A program made the position numbers and the translations under genes. A stretch of 64,000 nt of DNA from Diphasiastrum complanatum. Taxonomy: Eukaryota > Streptophyta > Lycopodiopsida > Lycopodiales > Lycopodiaceae. The notes beneath the pieces are model-generated. The model was not told where the DNA came from. It was given only the letters and a program-made list of their open reading frames with translations, and did not search any database. The stretch lies in contig CM055107.1 of assembly GCA_029204225.1 (NCBI GenBank), positions 633,942-697,941 of the forward strand, written 5' to 3'. The stretch's first letter is position 1. Each line of letters opens with the position of its first letter. Positions 51,451 to 62,082 of the stretch are shown one piece after another.

Positions 51451-52040
51451 TGATGTCAGCAGATACACTCTAGGTCGTGGCTAATTTGCCACTCTTGTGA
51501 TTCATGATTAGTTTCTCTAATTTAGAAGTTACACGATGTGACTATATACTTTCTGGATGATACTTGATAGATACATGAAGTATTCTAATGCTAGTAAGCA
51601 AGAAGACGAAAATACAGAATATGAGAGCGAGACAATTTTCTGCATAGGATCTGTAGATCCACAAGTCCGCTAGTAAGCGAGACATTACTCGTGGGAGAAC
51701 TGTATTTTTCTCATGCCAATGCACTGCGTGGATTTGCATGCAGTGCTTGAAAAATCAAAAGAATCAGTGGATGATGTTGTAGCCATTGCGCACATATCAC
51801 TCTTATCATGTCTGATCTCAAATGCAAATTAGTCTGTTGTTATTCGTGTGTCTGATTCATTTGTTTATTTAATTCCGCACCTTGGTTTGGATTTTGTTGA
51901 ATGTTGTGTTAATCTTAAAACGTAGATCAGCAGTGCCTGTCTACATTCTAGAGGACATTAGGAATGATACAGCTGGAAGTGACCAGTAATCATATCTAAA
52001 ATCCATCCAAATCGTTTGCTTTCACGATTGTTTCGCATCA
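51451..52040 (+). repeat. 5' LTR of the plus-strand copia element
   Basis: TGATGTCAGC...TTTCGCATCA. The 3' end is fixed by the PBS; the 5' end is chosen by the TGATG/CATCA match. Confidence 0.5.
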
Positions 52041-52041
52041 T

Positions 52042-52053
52042 TGGTATCAAAGC
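52042..52053 (+). promoter_or_regulatory. Primer binding site of the plus-strand copia element
   Basis: tggtatcaaagc, a common variant of the initiator tRNA-Met PBS, one base after the LTR. Confidence 0.75.
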
Positions 52054-52150
52054 CTACCTTGTCATAGTCTGACGTAGCCAAGAAGCTATCAGATCCAGGA
52101 GGCCAAGCATTCAAACAAACAACCATTAACAAGAGAACACTTCAGAAGCA

Positions 52151-52431
52151 ATGGCTTCAATCAACAGCATACATAGCAAGATTTGTACAGTTCGGAATTC
52201 TTCAGGATGTAACTTTCTAGCCTAGAAAGTTAAGACATAATTGATACTCAAGGGTAAAGTTTTATTTCCTTGGGTGGATGGCACAGAGGAGATGCCTACG
52301 ACATCAGGCAAAGAGTTACGCGAGTGGAGGGAGAAAAATGACAAGGCAATAGCCTTGCTATCATCTTCCATCGAAGATAGTCTCACACTTGACCTGGCTA
52401 CACTCTCCAAAGCTAAGGAGATGTGGGATGT
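52151..52431 (+). pseudogene. Copia gag, 5' part (split by nested element)
   Basis: ATG at 52151 (MASINSIHSKIC). Two in-frame stops lie near 52223 and 52238 (TAG and TAA, where the family has Trp and usually Gln or Arg). It then continues LILKGKVLFPWVDGTEEMP, WREKNDKAIALLSSSIEDSL and LSKAKEMWD. It breaks exactly at the duplicated GATGT and resumes at 57187 as ALLMRFQTKSK, giving the family's AKEMWDAL..RF. Confidence 0.85.
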
Positions 52432-53639
52432 TGTAGCGCAGGCATCCCAAAGGGAGCCGGGAACCACGACTTAGCTTCCCAGCCTTCAACTCTTGCCATC
52501 CAAACCCACTTGACATACAAGCAGCCAACTCGCCAACAATGATCAGACTTAACCAACTTGAAGTTCCGAAAACCAACATTGAGATCCAACCTGGCACCAT
52601 GCCAGATCGGGGGTCCCGATGTGGGTGACTTCCCTCCAAGCAAGCTGCTCGACATACATCAAACTTAACCAACTCGAAGCTTCGTTACAAACGAGTAACA
52701 TCCATTCCAAGCAAGCGGTCTGACTTACATAAGACTTAACCAACTGAAAGCTTCGTCACGAGCGCTGGAAGCCAACCTGGCACCACGCCAAACTGGACAG
52801 CCATAAACAGGTAACTTCCACCCAAGCAAGCCATCCAACTCAGCCGACAGGTTAGAGCCCATTCCCCAAGAGCTTAACCCATTCACGTTCATGCAAGAAA
52901 CACTCAGAACCACAAGCCGCGACAGATATGGAGACAACCGGTTCCTGGACCAAATGGACCCAACAGCATACCGCTGGCGCCACGGACCAAATGGTCCCGA
53001 CGGCATACCGCTGGCATCCCGGGATACGACCCTCAGCTATGTGCCAACTTAAAAATTTTGAAGCGGCCTTACAACTGGCGCTTTTACCGAACACTGAAAC
53101 CCAGAAGGTAATCAGAGTCAGTTTGAGGAAAATCCCACTTTATTGATAAATCTGAGAAGGTTACATTCAAGTGTGTGACCGACCCTAGTCTCCGGGGCGC
53201 TAACATGCCAAAGCGAGAGCCATGACAACATTCCAGCAAGGGAGGCTGAGACTTGGTTGGAGCTCGCCCTGAGTCGCAACCCGCACTCCCCTATAGTATT
53301 GGTGGGATTCGGCAACCCCCCCTCATACCAAGCACTCTACCCAGGCTGATAAAGCACGTTTTTCTCTCTCTAGGATTTTCTCTCTCTAGAAAGTCATTTT
53401 ATCTCTCTAGATTTTATTGATCCCCAGGCTTCCTTTAATCATGCCTAGATCGTGTGAGGTGATTGCACATCGATCTGAGCTCTCTGGACTTCGCTAGAAC
53501 CGATCAAAGATTTTCAGCCATAAGAACTTGGCGCCGGCTAGATTCTGGTCACAGTGGCGCCGGGAGCAGCAGGGGCGCTGCTGGCGCCAGGGACAATGCT
53601 GGCGCCGGAAGTAAAGCTTGTAAAGGTAGCTTTACAACA
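52432..53639 (-). repeat. 3' LTR of nested non-autonomous element
   Basis: TGTAGCGCAGG to TTTACAACA. It contains four GGCGCC palindromes at 53529-53608. Confidence 0.93.
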
Positions 53640-54221
53640 TCCACCCCACCTTTATAAAATCTGATGTCCTCATCAGATGTCAGATTAAAATAAAGGTGTC
53701 TCCCAATTAAAATAACTGTACATTTAAGCTACTTGGCACTCAATTTACTAGCCACTTTTTATTAACATTGAAGCTGGCACACCACAAGTCGGAGGCTCAG
53801 CTCTTTGTACTGAAAAATTACTTAACTTTAAAATATCACTTTGTCTGGGAAAAGCGTAGGTTTTATATCGCTTTCGTAAAACCCAAGAACCTTATTAATT
53901 GGTGACAGAGGCCTTTCTGTGAAATGTTCGCCCATGTCGCTTCTAACTTCTGACATTGGAACTCCTTTGAGCTCCTGATTTGTCCTTGATGCACTTTGTG
54001 TTGAGCTCCCTGAGCTCCAGATTTAATCAATTTCGCACAGATATCAGGGCTCCCTGAGCCAAAGGATTTATCGTTTGATTGTCCACTTTATGGTCCACTC
54101 CGTGCCTTGTTGCTTCTGCACCTTGATTTCTCTCCTTGTCCCAGCCTGTTCTTGATACTTTTCATTTTTGGCTCTTTGAGGTAGGCAAAGTTTGAGTACT
54201 CCGCAATGCACCTCTCACTTA
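53640..54221 (-). other. Interior of nested element, 3' part
   Basis: Non-coding by eye. GAGCTCC words recur near 53970-54050. No gene was seen. Confidence 0.4.
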
Positions 54222-54600
54222 GCTTGAAGTAGCTGTCTTTGAATCAATCCAAATGTAACCATTGACCTCGTGGAGAGCCAAAGGGTTGCACCAGTTTGAT
54301 CCGCATACGAACTATCTCTTCGAGTTTGTTTGAAGCACCATGTCCGTCACGCAAAACTTGACTTTCACAATTCCATCACTGGTCAGTTGCCTCACAGTCA
54401 AAACAAGAAGTGGACATCGAGCTTGGCTTCAAGCAGCTCTCTTTGAATCAGACACATGCACCCAAAGTTTGCACTAGTCCGATCTCAACACGAACTGTCC
54501 CTTAGCGTCCGTTCGAAGTACCAAGTCTCTAATGCAAGACTCAACTTTCACAGTTCCTTCATTGATCAGCTGTCTTACACATAACACAAGCCAAGTACTC
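54222..54600 (-). repeat. Diverged tandem pair of about 200-bp protein-like units
   Basis: Units start GCTTGAAGTAGCTGTCTTTG (about 54222) and GGCTTCAAGCAGCTCTCTTT (about 54425) on +. Translated on -, both give VRQL.....G.VKV..C..D.VL.T....FV, i.e. VRQLTSDGIVKVKFCVTDMV and VRQLINEGTVKVESCIRDLV. The conserved reading frame suggests former coding sequence, perhaps a captured host gene. Confidence 0.5.
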
Positions 54601-55027
54601 ATATGTTTCCTCATCATTGTTGGTCCAGAGAAAGCCTATAACAAACTTTTCATTCTGCAACAAAAACTTGTCAACTTATTAGGTCCAAAGTTTGCCAGTC
54701 TCCTCGTGTGAGTATGGCTAGGTCACCTTAAATTTGCCTCCGTTTTGATCAACTTTCATTCAAAATTTGTCCCAAGTGAGAGGTGTGTGTGGTAGTTCCC
54801 CTCTTGCTTATAATATCAGCTGACCGGACTTAGAGTAGAGTTCTTCGGACAAAAAGCCTTTCCAACACTTTGCTTCCCATCTGCTAGGATTATGGCTCGA
54901 TCCAACTTGTTGCCAATCTCTGAAGAGGTTCCTAGTCTTTTCCCTTTTGAGGAAAAACCCAACTGACATTGGATATCACCCATGCTCAGTGAGTTTCAGT
55001 TCCGAAGGTGGCTGTCCCAAAATGAAA
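54601..55027 (-). other. Interior of nested element, middle
   Basis: No ORF or repeat recognised. Confidence 0.35.
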
Positions 55028-55381
55028 ACCAACTGCTCCATAGAAGATCTCCCCTGAAATTGCCCTTTCCAACTTTTGACTTCCTACTTGCATCTGGTGG
55101 GCATTGTCGCAAATGAAACTAACCCAAGAAACACGCTAGCCATCCATCCTTTGCAAACATTGAGTCGTTTCGTTGCCGTTCACGTGCGAGTACTTGAACT
55201 ACAAATCCGTCCCACAGATTCTGTAGTCCTCTTTGTTTGATGGTATCAGCCTTCAAAAGAAAGATTCCTTCTCGAGCCATCAACTCCTTGTATCACAAGC
55301 AATCATGCAAACCGGGCAAAGCACGAGTACTAAGACTCACCACGAATACATACAAGCAAGACACTCAGGCAGGTTTACTAA
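55028..55381 (+). repeat. Dispersed 353-bp repeat, copy 2
   Basis: About 94% alike, by eye, to 10982-11334, same strand. It lies inside an element of opposite orientation to the one containing copy 1. Confidence 0.8.
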
Positions 55382-55589
55382 TAAGTAACAAAGACAAGGT
55401 CCCCTTTTGAGATGGTCCTGCCAACGGACCTTTGCCTGGCCGCGCCCATACAAATCAATCACATAGTCAGCCCACATAGGACACCCCTCCGACTATCTGT
55501 GCTTTCACCACTAAGCAACACATTGCCTCAGTCACGCCCCACCACTTTTTGGTCGATAGCCCTTATAACTAAACGATCGGCAGCTAACC

Positions 55590-55890
55590 ACCCGTGCTTT
55601 ACACCCGAATTCGAGCAGCATCTCTGTATCAATGATTAACCCGTACAGTTCGAATATGTCGCCCCGCACCCCATAAGGCCCAGACCGTGCTTACACCAAC
55701 CTAATGGCAGCACACTGCCTCATCTGTCCTACGTGCAGACAGCGCCAGGCCTAAACCGCGAGAACTGACCGTGCTTACACCTCAAGGGCAGCACCTTGAC
55801 TCATCAAGTCCCCCGTTCTGTCGACCACCCCGACCGTGGACGCGCCCGTGCTTACACTGTGGGCAACACCTTGCACAACATTTGTCTTGA
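55590..55890 (+). repeat. Degenerate tandem array with CCGTGCTTACAC core
   Basis: CCGTGCTT(T)ACAC at 55592, 55685, 55769 and 55846, spaced 77-93 bp; the last three are followed by GG(C/G)(A/C)(G/A)(C/A)AC...TG. It sits between the PBS and the interior, in the leader of the minus-strand element. Confidence 0.65.
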
Positions 55891-55943
55891 TGAACCCCAA
55901 ACTGTGGCCATTTCCGTGAGATCCACATAGCTGACGGCCAGTC

Positions 55944-55956
55944 GGCTCTGATACCA
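55944..55956 (-). promoter_or_regulatory. Primer binding site of nested element
   Basis: ggctctgatacca on +, two bases before the LTR. Confidence 0.85.
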
Positions 55957-55958
55957 CA

Positions 55959-57181
55959 TGTAGCGCAGGCATCCCAAAGGGAGCCGGGAACCACGACTTA
56001 GCTTCCCAGCCTTCAACTCTTGCCATCCAAACCCACTTGATATACAAGCAGCCAACTCGCCAACAACGATCAGAGTTAACCAGCTTGAAGTTCCGAAAAC
56101 CAACATTGAGATCCAACTTGGCAGCATGCCAGATCGGGGGTCCCGATGTGGGTGACTTCCCTCCAAGCAAGCCGTCCGACATACATCAAACTTAACCAAC
56201 TCGAAGCTTCGTTACAAACGAGTAACATCCATTCCAGGCAAGCGGTCTGACTTACATCAAACTTAACCAACTGAAAGCTTCGTCACGAGCGCTGGAAGCC
56301 AACCTGGCGCCACACCAGACTGGACAGCCATAAACAGGTAACTTCCACCCAAGCAAGCCATCCAACTCAGCCGACAGGTTAGAGCCCGTTCCCCAAGAGC
56401 TTAACCCATTCACGTTCATGCAAGAAACACTCAGAATCACAAGCCGCAACAGATATGGAGACAACCAATTCCTGGACCAAATGGTCCCGACAGCATACCG
56501 CTGGCGCCACGGACCGAATGGTCCCGACGGCATACTGCTGGCGTCCCGGGATACGACCCTCAGCTATGTGCCAACTTAAAAATTTTGAAGCGGCCTTACA
56601 ACTGGCGCTTTTACCGAACACTGAAACTCAGAAGGTAATCAAAGTCAGTTTGAGGAAAATCCCACTTTATTGATAAATCTGAGAAGGTTACATTTCAAGT
56701 GTGTGACCGACCCTAGTTTCCGGGGCGCTAGCATGCCAAGGCGAGAGCCATGACAACATTCTAGCAAGGGAGGCTGAGACTTGGTTGGAGCTCGCCCTGA
56801 GTCGCAACTCGCACTCCCCTATAATATTGGTGGGATTCGACACCCCCCCTCATACCAAGCACTCTATCCAGGCTGGTAAAGCACGTTTTTCTCTCTCTAT
56901 GATTTTCTCTCTCTAAAATTTATTGATCCCCATGCTTTCTTTAATCATGCCTAGATCGTGTGAGGTGATTGCACATCGATCTGAGCTCTCTCGACTTCGC
57001 TAGAACCGATCAAAGATTTTCAACCATAGGAACTTGGGGCCGGCTGGATTCTGATCACAGTGGCACTGGGAGCGGCGCCGACGCCGTTAGCGCCGGGAAC
57101 AGTAGGGGCGCTACTGGCGCTAGGGACAATGCTGGCTCCAGTGGCGCCGGATGTAAAGCTTGTAAAGGTAGCTTTACAACA
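55959..57181 (-). repeat. 5' LTR of nested non-autonomous element
   Basis: TGTAGCGCAGG to TTTACAACA. The GGCGCC-type cluster (57036-57150) differs in copy number from the other LTR. Confidence 0.93.
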
Positions 57182-57186
57182 GATGC

Positions 57187-58020
57187 ACTGCTCATGAGAT
57201 TTCAAACGAAATCAAAAAGTCAAATAATGATGCTGGAATATCAACTGACAAATCTATAGTAGGATGGGAAAGACCTCACTTGTTTTGTAAGGAAGATGAA
57301 GGATCTATTTCTATCACTACATAACTCTGGAGCAGAGAATGCAGTGTCAGCTGAGAAGCATATCACTTATCTGTTGAGAGCCTTACCCAGATCTTTCCAG
57401 ACAACCAGAACCCTGCTTACGAAAGATCCTACAATGACCCTCAAAATGGCAATTGTCGAAATTCGAGAGGAAGTCGAGGCCAGAGAACGCCTTGATCACA
57501 AGGATGGTTCTGACCAAGCTCTCTATGACAATAGAGAAAAATCGAAAAAATAATTTAAGCCTAAGAGAGAGTCAAATCGAAGACATGATCATGATCAGCA
57601 AACAGAGGGGACCAGCAAAGGCAACTAGAAGAGCAAAGAGAGGTCGAAACAACAAGATGGAGAAAAGAAGACTTGCGTGAGATGCAAAAGATATGGGCAC
57701 ACAGTTGATACATGCTGGCTCAATCCAAAAATTGAGTGTATCCACTGCCACAAGAAGGGTCATGCAGCCTTGGATTGTCGCCTGAACCTGAGGAACAAAT
57801 CAGCATAGAACAGACAAGAAGACAGCAACAGTTCATTCTATGTCGAGGAGTCTGAGAGCTCAAAAATGGGCGAAGAGAGATCGAACAGAAATTGTTCGAC
57901 TGCCTATATTTGTGAAGATGTGTGTGTAGCGTCAACATCTAACACACATGAGGTGATCCTAGATTCAGGAACGACCTCACACTTTGTGACATCAAGACAA
58001 ATCATGTCTGATTTCAGGTA
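57187..58020 (+). pseudogene. Copia gag 3' part, two zinc knuckles and protease
   Basis: It resumes gag (ALLMRFQTKSKSQIMMLEYQ), then FVRKMKDLFLSLHNSGAENA and ITYLLRALPRSFQ. Two CX2CX4HX4C knuckles follow at 57674-57778 (CVRCKRYGHTVDTC and CIHCHKKGHAALDC); a pair is less usual than the single knuckle of most copia gags. Protease follows with VILDSGTTSHFV (about 57955-57990). Several stops interrupt the frame, including near 57258, 57551 and 57628. Confidence 0.85.
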
Positions 58021-58049
58021 GAGACAGACGGCTCGAAGACATTCTGTTC

Positions 58050-58784
58050 GTGTTTACACTACAACAGGACCTGCTGTCTGTGACAAGAATAGCTGATGCA
58101 GGGACGCGTGTGACATTTTCTAACGAAGCATGCAATGTGGTTGATGCCAGTACCAGTACCTTGATCACTCAAGGCAGAAGGAAAGGTAATCTATATCACC
58201 TAAAGGTATGCTTACCTGCAGATCATATGCATCAGACTCATGATGATTTGCCAGACACTTTGTGGCACAGAAGACAATGCCACATGAACTCAATGACACT
58301 TTACCAAGCAAGCCATCATGGAGCAATAATAGGGGTCAGCATCTCAAATGCAACCAGTTCGACCACCTGTGATGCATGTTTGAAGGGTAAGATGTCACAC
58401 ACTCCATTTGTCAAAGACTCCTACAGAACAACCAAGATTTTGGAGTTAGTGCATTCTGACATATGTGGGCCTTTCAATGTGATCTCAGTAGGAGGTTCAA
58501 AATATTACATAACCTTTATTGATTATAGTAAATTTGCTAGAGTGTATTTTATTTAGAATAAATTTGAAGCATTTGATAAACTCACAGAGTATGTGAATTG
58601 GGCTGAGAGATGCACGGGCAACAAAGTAAAGCAGATCAAGACAGATCGAGGTGGCGAATACATCTCAAATCGCTTCACTGACTTTTGCAATGATCATGAC
58701 ATCATTCACAAAAGGACTGCAGCCTACACACCGCAGCACAACGATGTTGCAGAGAGGAAGAATAGGACCCTGATGGAAGCTATC
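58050..58784 (+). pseudogene. Copia pre-integrase and integrase core
   Basis: LLSVTRIADAGTRVTF, GRRKGNLYHL, DTLWHRRQCHMNSMTL (pre-integrase LWHxR), CDACLKGKMSHTPF, then ELVHSDICGPFNVISVGGSK and YITFIDYSKFARVYFI followed by a stop at 58554-58556. It continues IKTDRGGEYISNRFTDF and TPQHNDVAERKNRTLMEAI. The three catalytic acids (D, D and E of DVAERKN) are all present, so decay is by stops rather than active-site loss. Integrase inserts the element cDNA. Confidence 0.88.
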
Positions 58785-59429
58785 TGATGCATGATGGCCT
58801 ACTTGAAGGCTCCAAGAGTATTGTGGGCCGAAGCAGTAGCTACAACTGCATACATCCAGAACATGACATGTAAGTTTGGTGTCCCTCACATGGGGTAGAA
58901 AGCCCAACCTATCTCACATCAGATTCTTTGGTTGTGCAGCTTATGCACATATTCTTGATAAGCTTCAAAAGAAGCTTGATGAGAAAGCTGAATAGGGATT
59001 TCTGGTAGGTTATGACAACAATTTGTCATACTACAGAATCTACATGCTAGTGGTGAGAGATGTCAGATTTGATGAGAGCAGGACGATGGCCAATGATGAT
59101 CCTGTCAGCTATGAGGTTCTGGAGAGACAATACTATGATTTGCCACCAGTGACAGAGGGAGCAAAAGACGAACACAAAAACGAAGATTTTCGAGTCGCTT
59201 CAGATTTGAGTGACGAATCAAAAGACGAAAGATTTGAGAGATAGCCTACTGCTATAGTTCCTGTAAACCAGGATGGTTCCGAACCTAGCAGAGCAGACAA
59301 AGGCAAAGACATTCCTGTCCCAAGAGAATCTCCTAGAAGGTCGACAAGACCACGAAGAGCACCAACAAGATACGTGCCAAACATCTCTGCTTCTACATCA
59401 GAAAAGTTCTATGGATTCAATGGTGAACT
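58785..59429 (+). pseudogene. Copia integrase C-terminal and linker
   Basis: LKAPRVLWAEAVATTAYIQN, RFFGCAAYAHILDKLQKKLD, GFLVGYDNNLSYYRIYML, then an acidic linker (DEHKNEDFRVASDLSDESKD). Stops and a frameshift near 58900 break the frame. Confidence 0.8.
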
Positions 59430-60056
59430 ACAAACTTTCAAAAAAGCGATTGAATGTCCAGAGAAGGACAAATGGATCCAAGCCATGAACGAAGAGATGG
59501 AATCCATGAGGAAGAACCAGGTATGGACGTTGTAGCCATTACCACATAAGCGCAAGATTGTCAAATGCAAATGGATTTTCAAGCTCAAGTATGGACCGGA
59601 TGGGAATGTTTGAAATACAAGGCAAGACTGGTAGCGAAGGGATTTTCTCAGAGATATGGTATTGACTTCTCTAAAACCTTCTCTTCTGTCATCAAACATT
59701 CGTCCCTACATCTGTTATTTGCATATGCAGTTGCTTATGACCTCATGATCCACATTGTGGACGAGAAGACAACCTTCTTGCATGGTGAGTTAGGGGAGGA
59801 GGTCTACATGGATCAACCCCTAGGATATGTCTCAAATTCACTTACTGATTATGCATGCAGAATGCATAGAAGTATCTACGGCTTGAAACAGTCAGATCGA
59901 CAATGGTACAAAAAGAAAGATCAAGCCCTGAAATCATTAGGATTCAAGCCACTGATGGCTGATTCCAATGTGTATGTCAGAGTTACAGATGGGCAGATCA
60001 TTATTGTGGCTGTATATGTGGACGACACTCTGATACTCTGTAGGAGTGTGAAGAAA
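59430..60056 (+). pseudogene. Copia reverse transcriptase, N-terminal two thirds
   Basis: CPEKDKWIQAMNEEMESMRK, IVKCKWIFKLKYGPDGN, KYKARLVAKGFSQRYGIDF, FLHGELGEEVYMDQPLGYV, SIYGLKQSDRQWYKK and VAVYVDDTLILCRSVKK. YVDD is intact. A stop lies near 59533 and the frame ends abruptly at 60073. The RT thumb and RNase H that should follow are absent, so the element is truncated here. Confidence 0.88.
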
Positions 60057-60089
60057 CGATCACATAAGTAAGCTTGTGAGATCTTGGAG

Positions 60090-60613
60090 ATCGTCATATA
60101 TTAGGTAGAAATGTAGCTTTATTTTAGCGATCATCCCAAGTATTAGAAAATGTTGTGACTAAACCTAAGGTTGTTCATTGCACGTCTTCTAAAAATTTTA
60201 TAGTTAGACTTCCTTCATATCTTGTAGATCAAATGGTTGAAAATTTTATCCAATGGTCATCTAGCCATGTAAATAGGAAACTGGAAGGTCTTGGTTATCT
60301 GATTATTCTTATTAAGCTTTATGATTAGCACAAAAAATTGATTTTAAATCGAATAGCAAGATCTAGTACAAAATTTAATGGCTTAACCACAATCTAGCAT
60401 GCTAAGAATCAGAGAATGATAGCTTTGATTTCAAGAGAGCAAAAGTACAAGAATTTAGTGTATGAGCATAAGCCTCAACACAAGCTAGAGAGAGAAAGAG
60501 AGAGAGATATTCAAGCAAATATTGGTGTAGATCCAAAATGGCATGGAATAGCTTCAGAGCTTGGTCCTTCATCAAATATTATGAGAATAGCTACACATAT
60601 TTATGGAGTTTGA
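60090..60613 (+). pseudogene. Unrecognised coding-like relic
   Basis: Largely one + frame with three stops: VVTKPKVVHCTSSKNFIVRL, YLVDQMVENFIQWSSSHVNR, LILNRIARSSTKFNGL, MIALISREQKYKNLVYEH and WHGIASELGPSSNIMRIATH. It begins soon after the copia truncation point. I recognise no family. Confidence 0.3.
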
Positions 60614-62082
60614 TAGAAATCACGGTTGTTTAGATTACATAGCCAAACATTAATAAAACGCCAAAAGAATAATTTGTCGCAAATAGCTAGACAAATTATT
60701 TGTCGCGAATGATTCACGAAGAGCTCGACTGATAATTAGTCATGAAAGGCAAGACTAAATATTAGTCGTCAACAACTAGACTAATAATAACTCGCTAAAA
60801 ACAGATTACCAGATTGAGCAACAGGAAAGTCAGACAGAATGAAAATAAGCATGGCAATATTGACACAAATATAAACGTAGAACAAAAGAGTTGTTATCAG
60901 ATTAAGTATAGCAAAATATACATGTCAATAATGTGGTAGAGCACAAGACAATAGTGGAGAAACTGCGTGCTCTACAAAGCTAATTCAATCTGTAAAAGGA
61001 ATGAACCTATTACTGACAATAAAGAATCAATGCACAAGGCATCTACTTCATCTATCTTTGATAAGCTTCTGATGCTATATCTTACACACACACTTGTTCT
61101 TAATCTCTATCAATATGAATATGCAAATGGTATTCAATATATATATACAATGTTACAGGTGTGGAAGATCACATTCCTCACTCAAAAAATGTGGTGGAGG
61201 TAGAGTTTCTAGTCTGCCATTCAAACCATTTTTGCATGGTATGTAAAGAGAATCTTAAAAAAAAATGCTAGAATCCAAAAGTGACTTTAAAGGGTGATGC
61301 TTATACTGGAGTAAACCGATATCAGAATGAATGATGTTTATGATGCTTGCAAGAGATTGTATTGGTTGCCATTCGCTTATGCTTGATGGATACAAATCTA
61401 CAAAAGACAATATAACATTTTAACACAAATATCACAATAATGAATGTGGATAATTAACATAGAAAGACCAGCATAAGTTGCATCACATACAATTGCATTT
61501 GAGTTGATCTATGGGATTGACATCCACCACCATAACTTCATTGTGCATATATACACATGTTGAATCAAGACTTCTAAAATGGATTGACCTCCTTTTGAAA
61601 CTTTGAACTCTAAGATTTTTCCTTTCCAGAAAAATTTGTAATCCATATTTGATTTCTTTCTTTTGCGGAATGCACCTTTTGATGAGGGATGCATCACAAC
61701 TCATTGAAACTTCCTATATGTGCATGGTATCCATAATTCTTCAAAATCCCTTCCATTATAGATAATAACCAAATTAATCACAATATGTGGTCTTTGATTG
61801 CAAGTGGCCATTGCACATGCATAACAGTGCAAGATACAAAAGGATTGATAATGTACATTGAAAATAAACTCTCTTTAAACCATTTTTTTTTTTATTACTT
61901 GGGTAGTCTTTTGCCGACAGACAACAATATATTATCCAATCACATGTCTAGACTCTGCCTGGCGGAAAATTCCAAAAAGAATTGTTCAGCAAACACCGTT
62001 ATGGTCCTACACATGTAAAAATATTATTGGGACATGTGGACATGGAATAGTTGAAAAGCCAAAAAAAGCATCTTAACAAAGG
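60614..62082. other. No gene recognised
   Basis: AT-rich. Around 60680-60790 the words TTGTCGC.AAT, ATTAGTC and CTAGAC.AAT recur, and the rest shows nothing. Confidence 0.4.

Larger units (their letters stand above)
52432..57181 (-). mobile_element. Non-autonomous LTR retrotransposon nested in copia gag (4.75 kb)
   Basis: LTRs at 52432-53639 and 55959-57181 (1,208 and 1,223 bp) begin TGTAGCGCAGGC and end TTTACAACA. The flanks are GATGT (52427-52431) and GATGC (57182-57186), a target-site duplication with one change. A PBS (TGGTATCAGAGCC on -) at 55944-55956 and a polypurine tract (AAAGGTGGGGTGGA on -) at the left LTR give - orientation. The 2.3-kb interior has no gag or pol motifs. It holds a worn duplicated protein-like unit, the 353-bp dispersed repeat and a short tandem array. 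Confidence 0.92.
51451..60056 (+). mobile_element. Ty1/copia retrotransposon, 3'-truncated, with nested LTR element
   Basis: Order on +: LTR (ending CGCATCA at 52040), PBS at 52042-52053, gag 52151-52431, a nested element, gag resumed at 57187, two zinc knuckles, protease DSGTTSHF, pre-integrase, integrase, RT up to YVDDTLIL and then an abrupt end. RNase H and the 3' LTR are missing. The LTR start is uncertain: TGATGTCAGC at 51451 gives matching TGATG...CATCA ends, while 51772 is an alternative. In-frame stops mostly look like C-to-T changes (for example TGG to TAG and CAA to TAA in gag). Confidence 0.82.

Noticed and set aside
52222-53315. Many minus and plus ORFs of 60-100 codons in the nested element's LTRs
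   Set aside because: The same ORFs recur in both LTRs, in several frames and strands, with no domain; they are LTR shadows.
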